Assembly (NCBI GenBank): GCA_028671895.1
Contig: CM053799.1
Coordinates: 43,339,455-43,403,454 of the forward strand
Source of the DNA: Oenanthe sinensis
Lineage: Eukaryota; Streptophyta; Magnoliopsida; Apiales; Apiaceae
Length of the DNA stretch: 64,000 nt
Direction of reading: 5' to 3'
In this document: one piece after another, positions 12,516 through 22,620 of the stretch
How the letters are laid out: each line of letters starts with the position of its first letter
Numbering within the stretch: the stretch's first letter is position 1
Translations under genes and position numbers: made by a program
The notes under the pieces: model-generated
What the model was told of the DNA's origin: nothing
The model's input: the letters and a program-made list of their open reading frames with translations, nothing else
Database searches by the model: none

Positions 12516-15500
12516 CTAGTTAACTTCTGAGATATCACAAACTCCAAGCTTCTTCCTCAGCTCTCGAAATGTTTCCAACTTCAGTGGTTTAGTAAGGATG
12601 TCCGCCAACTGATTTTTCGTTCCACAAAACTGAAGCTGAACAACTCCATCATTCACGAGCTCTCTTAGGAAATGATAGCGCACATCAATGTGCTTGCTCC
12701 TGCCATGCATCACTGGATTCTTGGATAACTTGATTGTCGAGCTATTGTCACAGAAAATCAGAGTGCTTTCACTGCCTTTGTAGCCTATCTTCTTTAGCAC
12801 CCTTTGCATCCAAATAGCTTGACAACTACTCCCTGCAGCTGCTACAAACTCAGCTTCTGTCGTGCTTAGAGTTACTATAGGTTGCTTTCGAGATGACCAA
12901 GCCACTGCAGCCCCACTCAACATGAACACATAACCTGATGTACTTCTTCTATCCTCAATCGAACCAGCATAGTCACTGTCAGTGAAGCCAATCAAGACAT
13001 GGTTTCCTCCTCTTTTGTACAGAATACCAAATCTGGATGTTCCTTGCAAGTATCGAAGAATTCGCTTTGCAGAATCACAGTGAATTGCTGTGGGTCTTGA
13101 CATATACCTGCTAAGTAAACTAACTGCATACATTATGTCTGGCCTTGTTGTAGTTAAATACATTAAACTCCCAATCAGCTGCTTGTAGAATGAACCTTCC
13201 ATCTCTACACCAGTTTCGTCTTTAGAGATCTTGATCCCTGGCACCATTGGATTCTCAACAGAGTTGCAATGCTCCATTCCAAACCTCCTTAATACCTCCA
13301 TTACATACTTTGTTTGACTGATAAATATGCCACCATTAAACTGAACTACCTCGATGCCAAGAAAAAACCTCATCTTGCCCAAGTCAGACATATCAAATTC
13401 TCTCATCATAGACTCTTTAAACTCATGCATCATTCGCTCATCATCTCCAGTAAATATTAAATCATCAACATACAAACTAATAATCAAGAATTTACCTTGT
13501 TCAACTTTAGTAAACAACGTTTGCTCACTATCCTCCTTCTTGAAACCTTCCTTTTTAAAGTATGCCTCAATCTTCGTGAACCATGCGCGCGGCGCCTGCT
13601 TGAGCCCGTACAAAGCTTTGTTAAGCTTATACACCTTATGCTCCTCACCCTTTCTTTCATAACCCCTTGGCTGCTCCACGTACACATTCTCAGCTATTTT
13701 TCCATGAAGAAATGCTGATTTTACGTCAAGCTGAAACACACACCAACCCCTTTGTGCAGCAAGAGCTAGAATCATTCGAACTGTATCCATACGAGCTACA
13801 GGAGCATACACCTCTTTATAGTCAACTCCATATTCCTGAGCATACCCCTTAGCAACCAAACGGGCCTTGTATTTTTGTACTTCGCCATGCTCATTTAGCT
13901 TTGTTTTATATACCCATTTGACTCCTATCTTTTTTGCTCCCTTTGGCAGCTCCATGAGATCCCACGTTTTGTTCTTCTCAATTGATCTCATTTCCACATC
14001 CATGGCTTCCTTCCACTTCTTGTCAGTCACTGCCTTATCAAATGTAGTAGGGTCCGTGTGTACAGCATTGACAGTATTAGCAAATAAGACTAAGTGAATC
14101 TCCTCCTCCTCTTCTGACAAACCTTCCCCAGAGACATAGTCATCCATCCATCCTGGTGCTCTTCGATTTCGAGGTGACATAGGTGGAGAGTTGTTATCTG
14201 CACTCTCTTCATTATTTCCACCCTCTAAGTCTGTATTTTCTTCCTCAGTTTCATCACTTAAGTCAGTACTGGCTTCCTTCCTTTCGTCATTTGTTTCATC
14301 TCCCCATTCCGCGTCGAAAATATTGTCTTCTGCAGTGTTTTGTTCCCAATCCCATTGTTTATCTTCTTCAAAGACAACGTCCCGACTAATGATAATCTTG
14401 TTAGAGATTGGATCAAATAATCGGTATGCCTTTGTTGGCTCACTCACACCAACAAGGATACAACGACTACTTTTATCTTCAAGCTTTGTGCGTCTAACAT
14501 CAGGTATATGAGCATGTGCTATGCATCCAAATACTCTTAAGTGTCCAACTGATGGCTTCTCCCCACACCAAGCTTCCTCTGGCGTTATTTCTTTCAATGC
14601 TGCTGTTGGACATCGATTAAGTAAATAGACTGCCCAGTTTACTGCCTCTGCCCAAAGTTTCCTTGGAACATTCTTCTCAAGCAACAAACTTCTCACCATA
14701 TTCATTATGGTTCTATTCTTTCGCTCCGCAACACCGTTCTGCTGTGGTGTATAAGCAGCAGTTAATTGTCGCTTGATCCCATGCCTCTCACAGAATTCTC
14801 TGAACTCTCCAGATGTGAATTCACCCCCGCGATCTGTTCTTAAACATTTGATAGACTCTCCCGTTTCTTTTTCAACAAGAGCCTTATATAGCTTAAAGAA
14901 ACTGAATGCATCTGATTTTTGACTGAGGAAGTAAACCCATGCCTTTCTACTGTAATCATCAATGAAACACAGAAAATACCTCTTTTTGCCTTCTGAAATT
15001 GGGGAAATCGGACCACAAATGTCAGCATGAACCAGTGATAGTATTTCTGATGCCCTCCATGTGCTTCTCTTTGGAATGACATCTCTATGTTGCTTTCCTT
15101 TCAAACAATCAGTGCACACAACTCCACCAGTTGAGAAGCACGGCAAATCTGTTACCAGCTCCTTTTTCTGCAGCGTTTCCAGTCCTTGATAGCTGAGGTG
15201 CCCGAACCTTTTGTGCCAGAGATAAGCCATGTCTTCAGTGACTACTTGAAGACATTCCTCTTCTTTGTGATCTTTGTTGCTTGGCTTGGCTTTTGATATC
15301 AACACAAACATTCGATTTTCTGTCATGTTGGTTTGAAACATCAGGCCCTTAGTGTCATGATAAATGCGACACTCGTTCCTCTTCATTAGCACAGCCAAGC
15401 CTCTTTCTTGCAGTTGTCCAACACTCAGAAGATTGGTCTTCAATCCAGGCACATAGTATACATCTCGTACAACGTAGTTGCTCCCCTTGATAGTTAAACA

Positions 15501-16517
15501 AACACTTCCCTTTCCGGCCACCTCCATGCTCGCAGAGTTTCCCAACCTGACCATCTTGCTATTCCCTTTTGTTACATCACAGAAAAGGGATAGATCTCCA
15601 CACATGTGATTGCTGCACCCAGAGTCAATGTACCACACCACATCTTTATCACCTTCAACCTTCTCAATATATGCCATCAGTACCATCTCCTCAGATTCTT
15701 CCACACCTGCATAGTTTGCTTGACACTCATACTGAAAGTGCCCAAGCTTATGACATTTGTAGCACTCAACAGTTGCCTTACTCCATGGTTGACGACCCCT
15801 GCCTCTTCCTTGTCCTCGACCTCCTCGAGCACCAAATCTTCGTTGTCCTCTTCCGCCATAGTTATCCTCATGAGTCACCTTCAAGGCATGCTCTTCTTCT
15901 CCACCGTCTTTGAACTTTTGCTCATGAACCAACAGAGAACTCTGTAAGGCATCCACAGATAGTTGATCTATGTCCTTGGCTTCCTCAATGGAACAAACAA
16001 TATAGTTCCATTTATCAGTAAGAGTTCTCAAAATCTTCTCAACGATTTTGACATCAGCCATGTCTTCTCCATAATTCCTCATGTCATTGGCAATTGTCAT
16101 TACTCTTCCAAAGTAATCAGTGATTGATTCTCCTTGCTTCATTGCCAAAACCTCAAAATCCCGACGTAAACGATTGAGTTGAGCTCTCTTCACTCGAGCA
16201 TTTCCTTGATACTTAACCTGCATGGAATCCCAAAGCTGTTTAGATGTCTCCTTCTGAGTGATTGTCTTGAGAATTGACTTGTCAATCGATTGAAACAAGT
16301 AATTCTTGGCCTTCAAATCCTTCAGTTTCATCTCCTCCAGGCTTGTTATTTCAGCTGGTGTCATTTTATCTCGACTTTCTGGCTTAGCGTAACCCTTTTC
16401 AACAGCAACCCAGTACTCCTTAGAACGAAGGAGATTCTTCATGATCATACTCCAATGATCGTAGTCACCATCAAACTTCGGAATGGAGGCTGCTGCAAAA
16501 TTTCCTTCTGAACCCAT
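12516..16517 (-). CDS. Copia gag-pol polyprotein, intact (1333 aa)
   Basis: A single frame encodes all Copia functions in Ty1/copia order. Gag begins MGSEGNFAAASIPKFDGDY. A CCHC zinc knuckle (CYKCHKLGHFQYEC) lies near residue 250. The aspartic protease motif WYIDSGCSNHM is near 297. The integrase has an HHCC-type zinc region near 435-480 and the catalytic triad as HADICGP (about 499), RTDRGGEF (about 563) and an E before RKNRT (about 600). Reverse transcriptase has LDVKSAFLHG and YVDDL (about 1020). RNase H has TDSDYAG (about 1180) and STTEAEF. No stop or frameshift is present and every catalytic residue I can check is in place. Integrase lying before RT distinguishes it from Gypsy. The start is the first ATG after the primer-binding site, 68 bases from the 5' LTR. 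Expression would be driven by the LTR at 16586-16791. Confidence 0.95.
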   Translation of the reverse strand: MGSEGNFAAASIPKFDGDYDHWSMIMKNLLRSKEYWVAVEKGYAKPESRDKMTPAEITSLEEMKLKDLKAKNYLFQSIDKSILKTITQKETSKQLWDSMQVKYQGNARVKRAQLNRLRRDFEVLAMKQGESITDYFGRVMTIANDMRNYGEDMADVKIVEKILRTLTDKWNYIVCSIEEAKDIDQLSVDALQSSLLVHEQKFKDGGEEEHALKVTHEDNYGGRGQRRFGARGGRGQGRGRGRQPWSKATVECYKCHKLGHFQYECQANYAGVEESEEMVLMAYIEKVEGDKDVVWYIDSGCSNHMCGDLSLFCDVTKGNSKMVRLGNSASMEVAGKGSVCLTIKGSNYVVRDVYYVPGLKTNLLSVGQLQERGLAVLMKRNECRIYHDTKGLMFQTNMTENRMFVLISKAKPSNKDHKEEECLQVVTEDMAYLWHKRFGHLSYQGLETLQKKELVTDLPCFSTGGVVCTDCLKGKQHRDVIPKRSTWRASEILSLVHADICGPISPISEGKKRYFLCFIDDYSRKAWVYFLSQKSDAFSFFKLYKALVEKETGESIKCLRTDRGGEFTSGEFREFCERHGIKRQLTAAYTPQQNGVAERKNRTIMNMVRSLLLEKNVPRKLWAEAVNWAVYLLNRCPTAALKEITPEEAWCGEKPSVGHLRVFGCIAHAHIPDVRRTKLEDKSSRCILVGVSEPTKAYRLFDPISNKIIISRDVVFEEDKQWDWEQNTAEDNIFDAEWGDETNDERKEASTDLSDETEEENTDLEGGNNEESADNNSPPMSPRNRRAPGWMDDYVSGEGLSEEEEEIHLVLFANTVNAVHTDPTTFDKAVTDKKWKEAMDVEMRSIEKNKTWDLMELPKGAKKIGVKWVYKTKLNEHGEVQKYKARLVAKGYAQEYGVDYKEVYAPVARMDTVRMILALAAQRGWCVFQLDVKSAFLHGKIAENVYVEQPRGYERKGEEHKVYKLNKALYGLKQAPRAWFTKIEAYFKKEGFKKEDSEQTLFTKVEQGKFLIISLYVDDLIFTGDDERMMHEFKESMMREFDMSDLGKMRFFLGIEVVQFNGGIFISQTKYVMEVLRRFGMEHCNSVENPMVPGIKISKDETGVEMEGSFYKQLIGSLMYLTTTRPDIMYAVSLLSRYMSRPTAIHCDSAKRILRYLQGTSRFGILYKRGGNHVLIGFTDSDYAGSIEDRRSTSGYVFMLSGAAVAWSSRKQPIVTLSTTEAEFVAAAGSSCQAIWMQRVLKKIGYKGSESTLIFCDNSSTIKLSKNPVMHGRSKHIDVRYHFLRELVNDGVVQLQFCGTKNQLADILTKPLKLETFRELRKKLGVCDISEVN

Positions 16518-16585
16518 CTCTCGTGCTCCCTCAAGTGTTTAGTACTGTTTTCGACTCTCTCTCAAGTATATGCTCTGATACCAAA

Positions 16586-16791
16586 TGTAAACTACAATAA
16601 GACTTCAAAGCAAAAACTTGTATATTACTCCTGAAAAGCATTACATATATAGAAGAACGACAACCACCTATAGCTAGAAATAAGGAAACCACTACTGCAA
16701 CTACAACTAGAATAAAGGAAACAAACTATGACTAAATCAACTAACGTCTACTAGCCTAAAAACTAGGACTCTTATTTGAACAAACTTAACA
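16586..16791 (-). repeat. 5' LTR of the young Copia element
   Basis: This 206-bp LTR is identical by eye to 12279-12484. It is the 5' LTR because the TGGTATCAGAGC primer-binding site lies directly next to it (plus-strand 16571-16584) and the polyprotein starts beyond that. Confidence 0.95.
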
Positions 16792-16796
16792 CGAAG

Positions 16797-19402
16797 CACT
16801 GCCAGAGAGAAATTCATCAACGAGCAGCCTCCCACAACATCTGCAATGGATGTAAACTGGTTCAATTCAGCAATTTACAATGTTGCTGCTATGGTTGGAA
16901 CTGGAGTTCTAAGTCTCCCTTATGCCATGTCACAACTTGGATGGTAACTTTTCTGCTTTCCGCTGAAGAATTAAAAACTATTTTAATATAAATATACTCG
17001 TTGGAATGCTGGATGTTGAAAATGAATTAACAGATGAATGATAAGTAATTTCATAGTACAGTGGACGACACATGGAAAACAAAGCCTTTTTGCGAGTGGA
17101 TAATATAGATCAACACTCTTGTATTACATGAATATTATAATAATTTATAATTTTTATGTGACATTTTTGTGTATTAATAATCAAAACCAAACTGTTACAT
17201 TCGTGTCACAGGACTCTCGAAGGCTTGTAAAGCCTCGAATTTTTCCTCGAAACCCTATGATTTGCACATTGTGCGCGCTTATTAATACATTTAGACATAA
17301 GCAATGTGTAAAGTCATGGAACTCTCATTTCCATTTTAACGTGAGACAAACAATTTACATTTCAAATTTTCCACTTCAAAAGGGTCATATATACTTTGGA
17401 TCACTATATCTCATCCATCGACCATCCCTTATCATTTTGAGCTCTTAAATGTCCGAGGATAACAAACTGCAAGGGTAACTGACTACAAATCATGTAATAA
17501 GGTCACTCAAAATTGAGCCTCAAAATAACAGGTCAATGTAGGGCTTATCCCTACATTTTCCCACAATCCTCACACATATATACTATGGGAAATTACGTGA
17601 GTTATATGTCAAGATGTAAGTATTGGAGTTTAGATAATAAAATGTCGAGTTTATTTCTAATTCCCATTTTTATTATCAAATACCTATTTTTTGTATTGAA
17701 ATAGACCTAAAAAATGTTTAAGACAGGACTGATTAGAAGTAGATTATTTCTCAATGTTTGAGTTGTGCTACTTTTTAAATTGTTCAGGGGTCCTGGTTTA
17801 ATTGTGCTACTGCTTTCCTGGATTTTGACGTCATACACTTTATGGCAAATGGTGGAAATGCATGAAATGATACCTGGGAAACGTTTTGACACATACCATG
17901 AGCTAAGCCAGTATGCCTTTGGTAGCCAGTATGCCTTTGGCGAGAAGCTCGGCCGCTGTATAGTAGATATTCTACAAGTGATTTCTGATGTTAGTGTCAA
18001 CATAATCTGCATGGTCACGGGAGGAAAATCTCTGCAAAAATTTTACAATATAGTCTGCGAAAAGGATTGCAAAGATATTAAAGTAACCTACTTCATCATG
18101 TTCTTTGCCTCTGTTAACTTTGTCCTCTCCCATCTGCCCGACTTCATTTCAACCTTTTGGGGTTCTTTAGTAGCAGCATTCATGTCCTTGAGGTAATGAT
18201 CAGTTCACTTCCTGATCAATAATGTATTTCATATGACAAGAAGAAAATAGAATATCACATAATACACACTAATTTTGATGATATAATTATGTGATGCAGT
18301 TACTCTACTATTGTCTGGTCAGTCCCGGTTTACCAGGGTGTTCAACCTGATGTAGACTATGACTACAAGGCTACGTCTACTGCAGGGAAAGTTTTAAACT
18401 TCTTTAGTGCATTAGGAACTATTCCCTTTGCATATTCCGGGCACAGTGTTATTCTGAAGCTGCAGGCAAGAATCCCTTCTATACCCGAGAAGCCATCAAA
18501 GGGTCCGATGTGGAAAGGAGTAATAGTGGCAAACTTAGTCATGGTCTTATGTTACTTCCCTGTTGCACTTTTAGGATACTGGAAGTTCGGAAATTCAGTA
18601 TCAGATAATATCCTTATAAGCTTAGAGGAACCTAAATGGCTCATTGCAACAGCCAACTTGCTTGTTGTTTTCAATGTTATTGGAAGCTATCAGGTACTTG
18701 CCCACATTTATGCATGTTGATCATATATTCCCTAATTCTTTCTGACTGGTTAACATTTCTGACGTAGATTCATGCTCCGCATGTATTTGATTTGATTGAA
18801 ACTGTGGTGGTAGAGGGACTAAATTTTAAACAAACTCCAACACTTCGCTTTATTATAAGGAATACGTATGTTGGTAAGTTAATGTTACTGCTGCAGTCAC
18901 TAGATTATGAGTCTTCGATTGAGAATGAAACTAATAAATTCTTTCTTTCTTTCAGCATTGACAATGCTCATGGCCATTTTTGTCCCTTTCTTTGGCGGTC
19001 TTATTGGTTTTTTCGGAGGATTCGCTTTTGCACCAATTAAATACATTGTAAGTTACTTTTTGACTCTGTGGAATCAATAGCATTTTAAAACAGAACTTGA
19101 AGCAGGTCTTTAAAACCTCTCTATTTTTGGTGTATTATTTAGCTCCCAGGTGTCATGTGGTTTCTTATCTGCAAGCCGAAGAGATACAGCCTGACTTGGT
19201 TTACTAGCTCGGTACGTTACCCATGTTTACAAAATCTCCTTAATTTCTTTCCCTCAATTATTTTTGGAACTCATCTGATTTGATTTGTTATCGTGTAATT
19301 CAGATCTGCATTTTCATGGGTGTATGCATAATGATCTTATCATCTATCGGAGGGTTATGGCAGATCATACTTCAGGCCATGATATATGAGCCCTTCTCAT
19401 AG
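16797..19402 (+). CDS. Transmembrane core of the LHT-type transporter (exons 3b-9)
   Basis: This is the part of the transporter gene downstream of the Copia insertion. It holds exon 3b through exon 9 and encodes nearly the whole membrane domain, from the first helix (NVAAMVGTGVLSLPYAM) to the C-terminus (...MIYEPFS). Hydrophobic segments recur through exons 4 to 9, as expected for a protein with about ten or eleven membrane spans. Exon 4 carries an in-frame 18-base tandem duplication (17906-17941) that repeats SQYAFG, absent from the LHT family pattern as I know it. The intron at 16944-17787 is the longest after the insertion and contains no recognised element. All splice sites after the insertion look normal. 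The first ATG in exon 3b (codon M of AMDVNW) could in principle start a shortened but nearly full membrane domain. Confidence 0.85.
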
Positions 19403-21525
19403 GTTTACACTAGCTTAAAAAGTCAGTGCGAGGCACCAAGTTGTACAAAAATAATTTCTCGCACGAATTTGTATATATATCGAAACAAAATTGTAATAAG
19501 AAATACACTAATATATATTATTTTATACCGTCTCATGAACCAAATACTTTTTAATTTAATTTCATAAAATTTGAATAAACATTTATATAATAAAAATTAC
19601 ATCACGATTATTATTAATTGTTAAAATGTTAATTTAGTTTTTAATGGCGTGAAATAAACTTTATCAAATTGAAAACTGATATAATATAAATAATTTTTTT
19701 AACATAATGGTACATGTATAACACGAGTGTATAATATCATGTGATTTTAACATTCGTATGCAAGACTATTCTCTATTTTTTTAGATATATCACAAGATAT
19801 TTTAATTTTATATAAAAGTCATTTTTAAGATTGCACAACTCCTTTTTTATGCATGCATATATTATATTATATATATGTATGTGTGTATATGCATGTATTA
19901 TACACTTCTAAACTCGATACAATGAAAAAAAATACATATTAAAGTATATTAGATATACTTTTTAATGATATAATTTTTATAATTTTTTATAAAATATAAT
20001 ATATGTAATTTTCAATCAAAATTGAGTAAATTTGATCATAAAAAATCAAAACAGATAAATTGAAAAAGAGGGAGTACATATATGGGAAGGGTGTGAGGGA
20101 GAACCAAACCATCTAAGATAACCGTAAATTAAAGACAATATCGCATTTGTAAATACTTTGAATTTCAGGTGCATAAAAAAAGCTCAAGGAAGAGATATGA
20201 TATCACTATGCTACTATCACATGTGTTCTTAAATTTCCTACAAAACATATGCAAGTACTATGATGAGATGAAGGATATTATTCTTACAGTGGAATGAGAA
20301 AGAAGTTGTGTCTGAAGTAATCGGCCGGTAAATTGATCCACCGCCGATTAATTTTGTCAATCACTCTGTTATTCACAAATAAACCGGATAAATAAAAACA
20401 AACATGTTCATTTCAAAGATAGCATTAAATAAACAATGCTGATATTAACTCACCTGATCATAATGTCACATGTATTCTTAAGATTTCCGATGAAACATAT
20501 GCAACGTGTGTCAAATAATCGTATAACTGATTATTTTACCATCCTTGAATGTCGATGCCCTTGTCCGTACTCCACTTTTCTGTTGACAATGGGCAGAAGC
20601 AAATTGAGAAACTCTTTATTTTCATGTAAACCCTCTAATTAGTATTTTGACATCAATAGCCCATTCTCTAATGAATATGCTGGTGGTTGATATGTCGACA
20701 ATATTTCTGTGTCAACTTGACACCCAAGGGCCAGTAAGTACATGACCTGCACCAATTGAACACCGAAGTAAACAATTCTACGTACAGCTCAACCTTCAAT
20801 TACTTCCTCTGGCCGAAGAGTTTGTCAAGCATAAACTTGACCGTGGCTTAGACAAATTTTGCACCTTGATATCAACAATGAACCATGAAACTATCTTTCA
20901 TCATGTATGTTCCAAAACACTAATGTAAAACATAACCGGAGTAATTTAAAATATAATGCCATGCTATAGTCCCGAAGACTTGGTGGACTTGGTTGTATAT
21001 GGTTGACTGGACTTGGTTGTATATGGTTGACTTGGTTGTATATGGTTCCATATGTAAAGTTGCTCAAGTTGTGTTAATTTTATAGCTGATTGATGTATTA
21101 ATATTAAACTAATCAGGATTCGTTTTCACAATAATTGATGCTATAATATTATTATAATCAGCGACAAAGTCAGCTACAGGGTCGAATATGACAATTTAAA
21201 GTTGAAAAATATCAGGGTCCTAAAAAATTGTCCCAAAAATTATTTTAAATATTGAGTTGTCATGTGTGTAATTGATAATTTTCCATGAGACTCCGCGTGC
21301 ATACATATGCGCCCATGAATTAAAATAATCCATATGTTCTGCCACGTCATTTAAAAAAAAATTGAGACAATTTTTGGAGTATGTAGCATTGCTCTTTAAA
21401 GTTTTAGAAAAATTTATAACTTATTGCAGCATGCAAATAATTTTCAATATTATTTGGACACTGTAGTTAATTATTGCCTACTATTAAAATAATATAAGAT
21501 TCAACTAAATTTACCTAATAATTTA
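19403..21525. other. Intergenic DNA with small duplications, no gene recognised
   Basis: No convincing coding region was found. 20214-20270 and 20457-20513 resemble each other (CACATGTGTTCTTAAATTTC versus CACATGTATTCTTAAGATTT, both followed by a shared AACATATGCAA), suggesting a local duplication. A 19-base tandem repeat lies at 20986-21047. Confidence 0.45.
20986..21047. repeat. Three copies of a 19-base tandem repeat
   Basis: The unit GACTTGGTTGTATATGGTT occurs at 20986-21004, 21010-21028 and 21029-21047. A 5-base GACTG sits between the first and second copies. All copies are exact. Confidence 0.9.
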
Positions 21526-22103
21526 GGGATCGTTTGGTTCATGGAGTGATATTAGATTTGAATCAAGAATCGGATTAAAGTAGTATAGGGATGAAGTATC
21601 ATTCCCGATATCATGCGTTTGGTTGAATGGTGAAATGAATTTGTTAATTTAATATATTTCTTGATACATGCAATTAATTTGAAAAATAAATCATTATTAT
21701 TTATTAAATATTAAATAACATCATTATACATTTTTATTTTAAAAATTAGCATGTAATTTTATAAATAAAGATACAAGTTGTTGGTCCCTATATAAGATTG
21801 TAGAAGGGGGGTTGAATACAATCTTAAAATTTTCTCGTGGATTATTCTGATTTAAAATAATATTTTAATTATCAAGAATAATTAAAATTATTTAAACAAG
21901 ATTCAAGTTAAATACATACATTAAACTTGAAAGGGTGTTACAATATTCCGTCGAATATTTCTTAATTTCTCGAACAAATTTGACATGAACTGTTCTACTT
22001 AAGGAATTAAATTCAAACCAGCACAGAAAGTATGTAAATATAACAAGCAGACAAATTACTGAATTGAATGGTTTTTCAACACAAAAATATGAAGCTAATG
22101 CCT

Positions 22104-22116
22104 CATATTTATAGAG
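22104..22116 (-). promoter_or_regulatory. TATA box of the solo LTR
   Basis: On the minus strand the sequence reads CTCTATAAATATGAGG directly after the last repeat unit. This is the expected position for an LTR core promoter, with roughly 330 bases left to the LTR 3' end. Confidence 0.55.
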
Positions 22117-22620
22117 GTAGTAAAGCTTATATGACTTTTGAAATATTACATTTTTCAGACTCTTGTTTTGCTTTCAGACTTTTCAAAATACTATGGATAT
22201 GACTTTTCAGCTCGGTATGACTTTTGAAAAGGCTCGGCATGACCTTTTGTTAAGCTCGAGCATAACCTTTTGAAGTTTAGAATTCGGTATGACTTTCTAT
22301 TGTACTTGTATGACTTTTTCCAATGCACAACTCGGTATGACTTTTGTTAAAGTCATTTTCGGTGAGACTTTCCCACAAGTGCAATTCGGTATGACCTTTT
22401 GATATAGCTCGGTATGACATTTTCTTCATTATAGATCGGTATGACTTTCTGTCATAATTCGGTATGACTTTTGTCTCCAAATCTCGGTATAACCTTTTGG
22501 AATAATTCTGTATGACTTTTTGAATAGGCTTTGTATGACTTTTTTATGCTAAATTTGGTATGACTTTTAAATAAGTCTTTTAGACTTTATTAAAAGTCAT
22601 ACCAATCATATCTTTTTATA
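22116..22620 (-). repeat. Array of AAAAGTCATACCGA-like units inside the solo LTR
   Basis: About 17 imperfect units, spaced roughly every 25 to 35 bases, read AAAAGTCATACCGA on the minus strand. Spacer sequences differ while the unit is kept. The array sits upstream of the LTR's TATA box, the place of an LTR enhancer. The unit contains a TGACTT core, close to the TGAC core of WRKY-binding W-boxes, so response to such factors is a testable guess. The same unit forms the array at 516-915. Confidence 0.85.

Larger units (their letters stand above)
12279..16791 (-). mobile_element. Complete young Ty1/copia retrotransposon
   Basis: The element is 4513 bp and lies on the minus strand inside exon 3 of the transporter gene. 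Its ends are TGTAAAC...CTTAACA. A 5-bp target duplication CGAAG is seen at 12274-12278 and 16792-16796. The two 206-bp LTRs look identical base for base. On the element's strand a TGGTATCAGAGC primer-binding site (initiator tRNA-Met type) follows the 5' LTR, and a purine tract (12485-12495 on the plus strand) precedes the 3' LTR. One uninterrupted gag-pol frame fills the interior. All parts for autonomous movement are present, so the copy is probably recent and may still be active. The Copia lineage (Ale or Ivana-like by its compact size) is uncertain. Confidence 0.95.
10553..19402 (+). pseudogene. LHT-type amino acid transporter gene, interrupted by a Copia element
   Basis: This is a nine-exon host gene for an amino acid/auxin permease (AAAP family, lysine-histidine transporter type), a plasma-membrane proton symporter family. 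Inferred exons: 10553-10594, 11998-12099, 12268-12278 continued at 16797-16943, 17788-18192, 18300-18693, 18768-18873, 18956-19047, 19143-19211, 19304-19402. All introns are GT...AG. Without the insertion and one TSD copy the exons sum to 1467 bases, a multiple of three, giving about 488 residues with no stop. LHT proteins are usually near 440-450, so this N-terminus is longer. Family signatures are NVAAMVGTGVLSLPYAMSQL, LWQMVEMHEMIPGKRFD, MVTGGKSLQKF, PEKPSKGPMW and FFGGFAFAP. The Copia in exon 3 separates the first ~50 codons from the rest. The frame is otherwise clean, so the knockout is recent. A product starting downstream cannot be excluded. Confidence 0.88.

Noticed and set aside
13354..15947. 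Several plus-strand frames of 60-114 codons opposite the Copia polyprotein
   Set aside because: They are shadows of the strong minus-strand coding frame and contain no motif.
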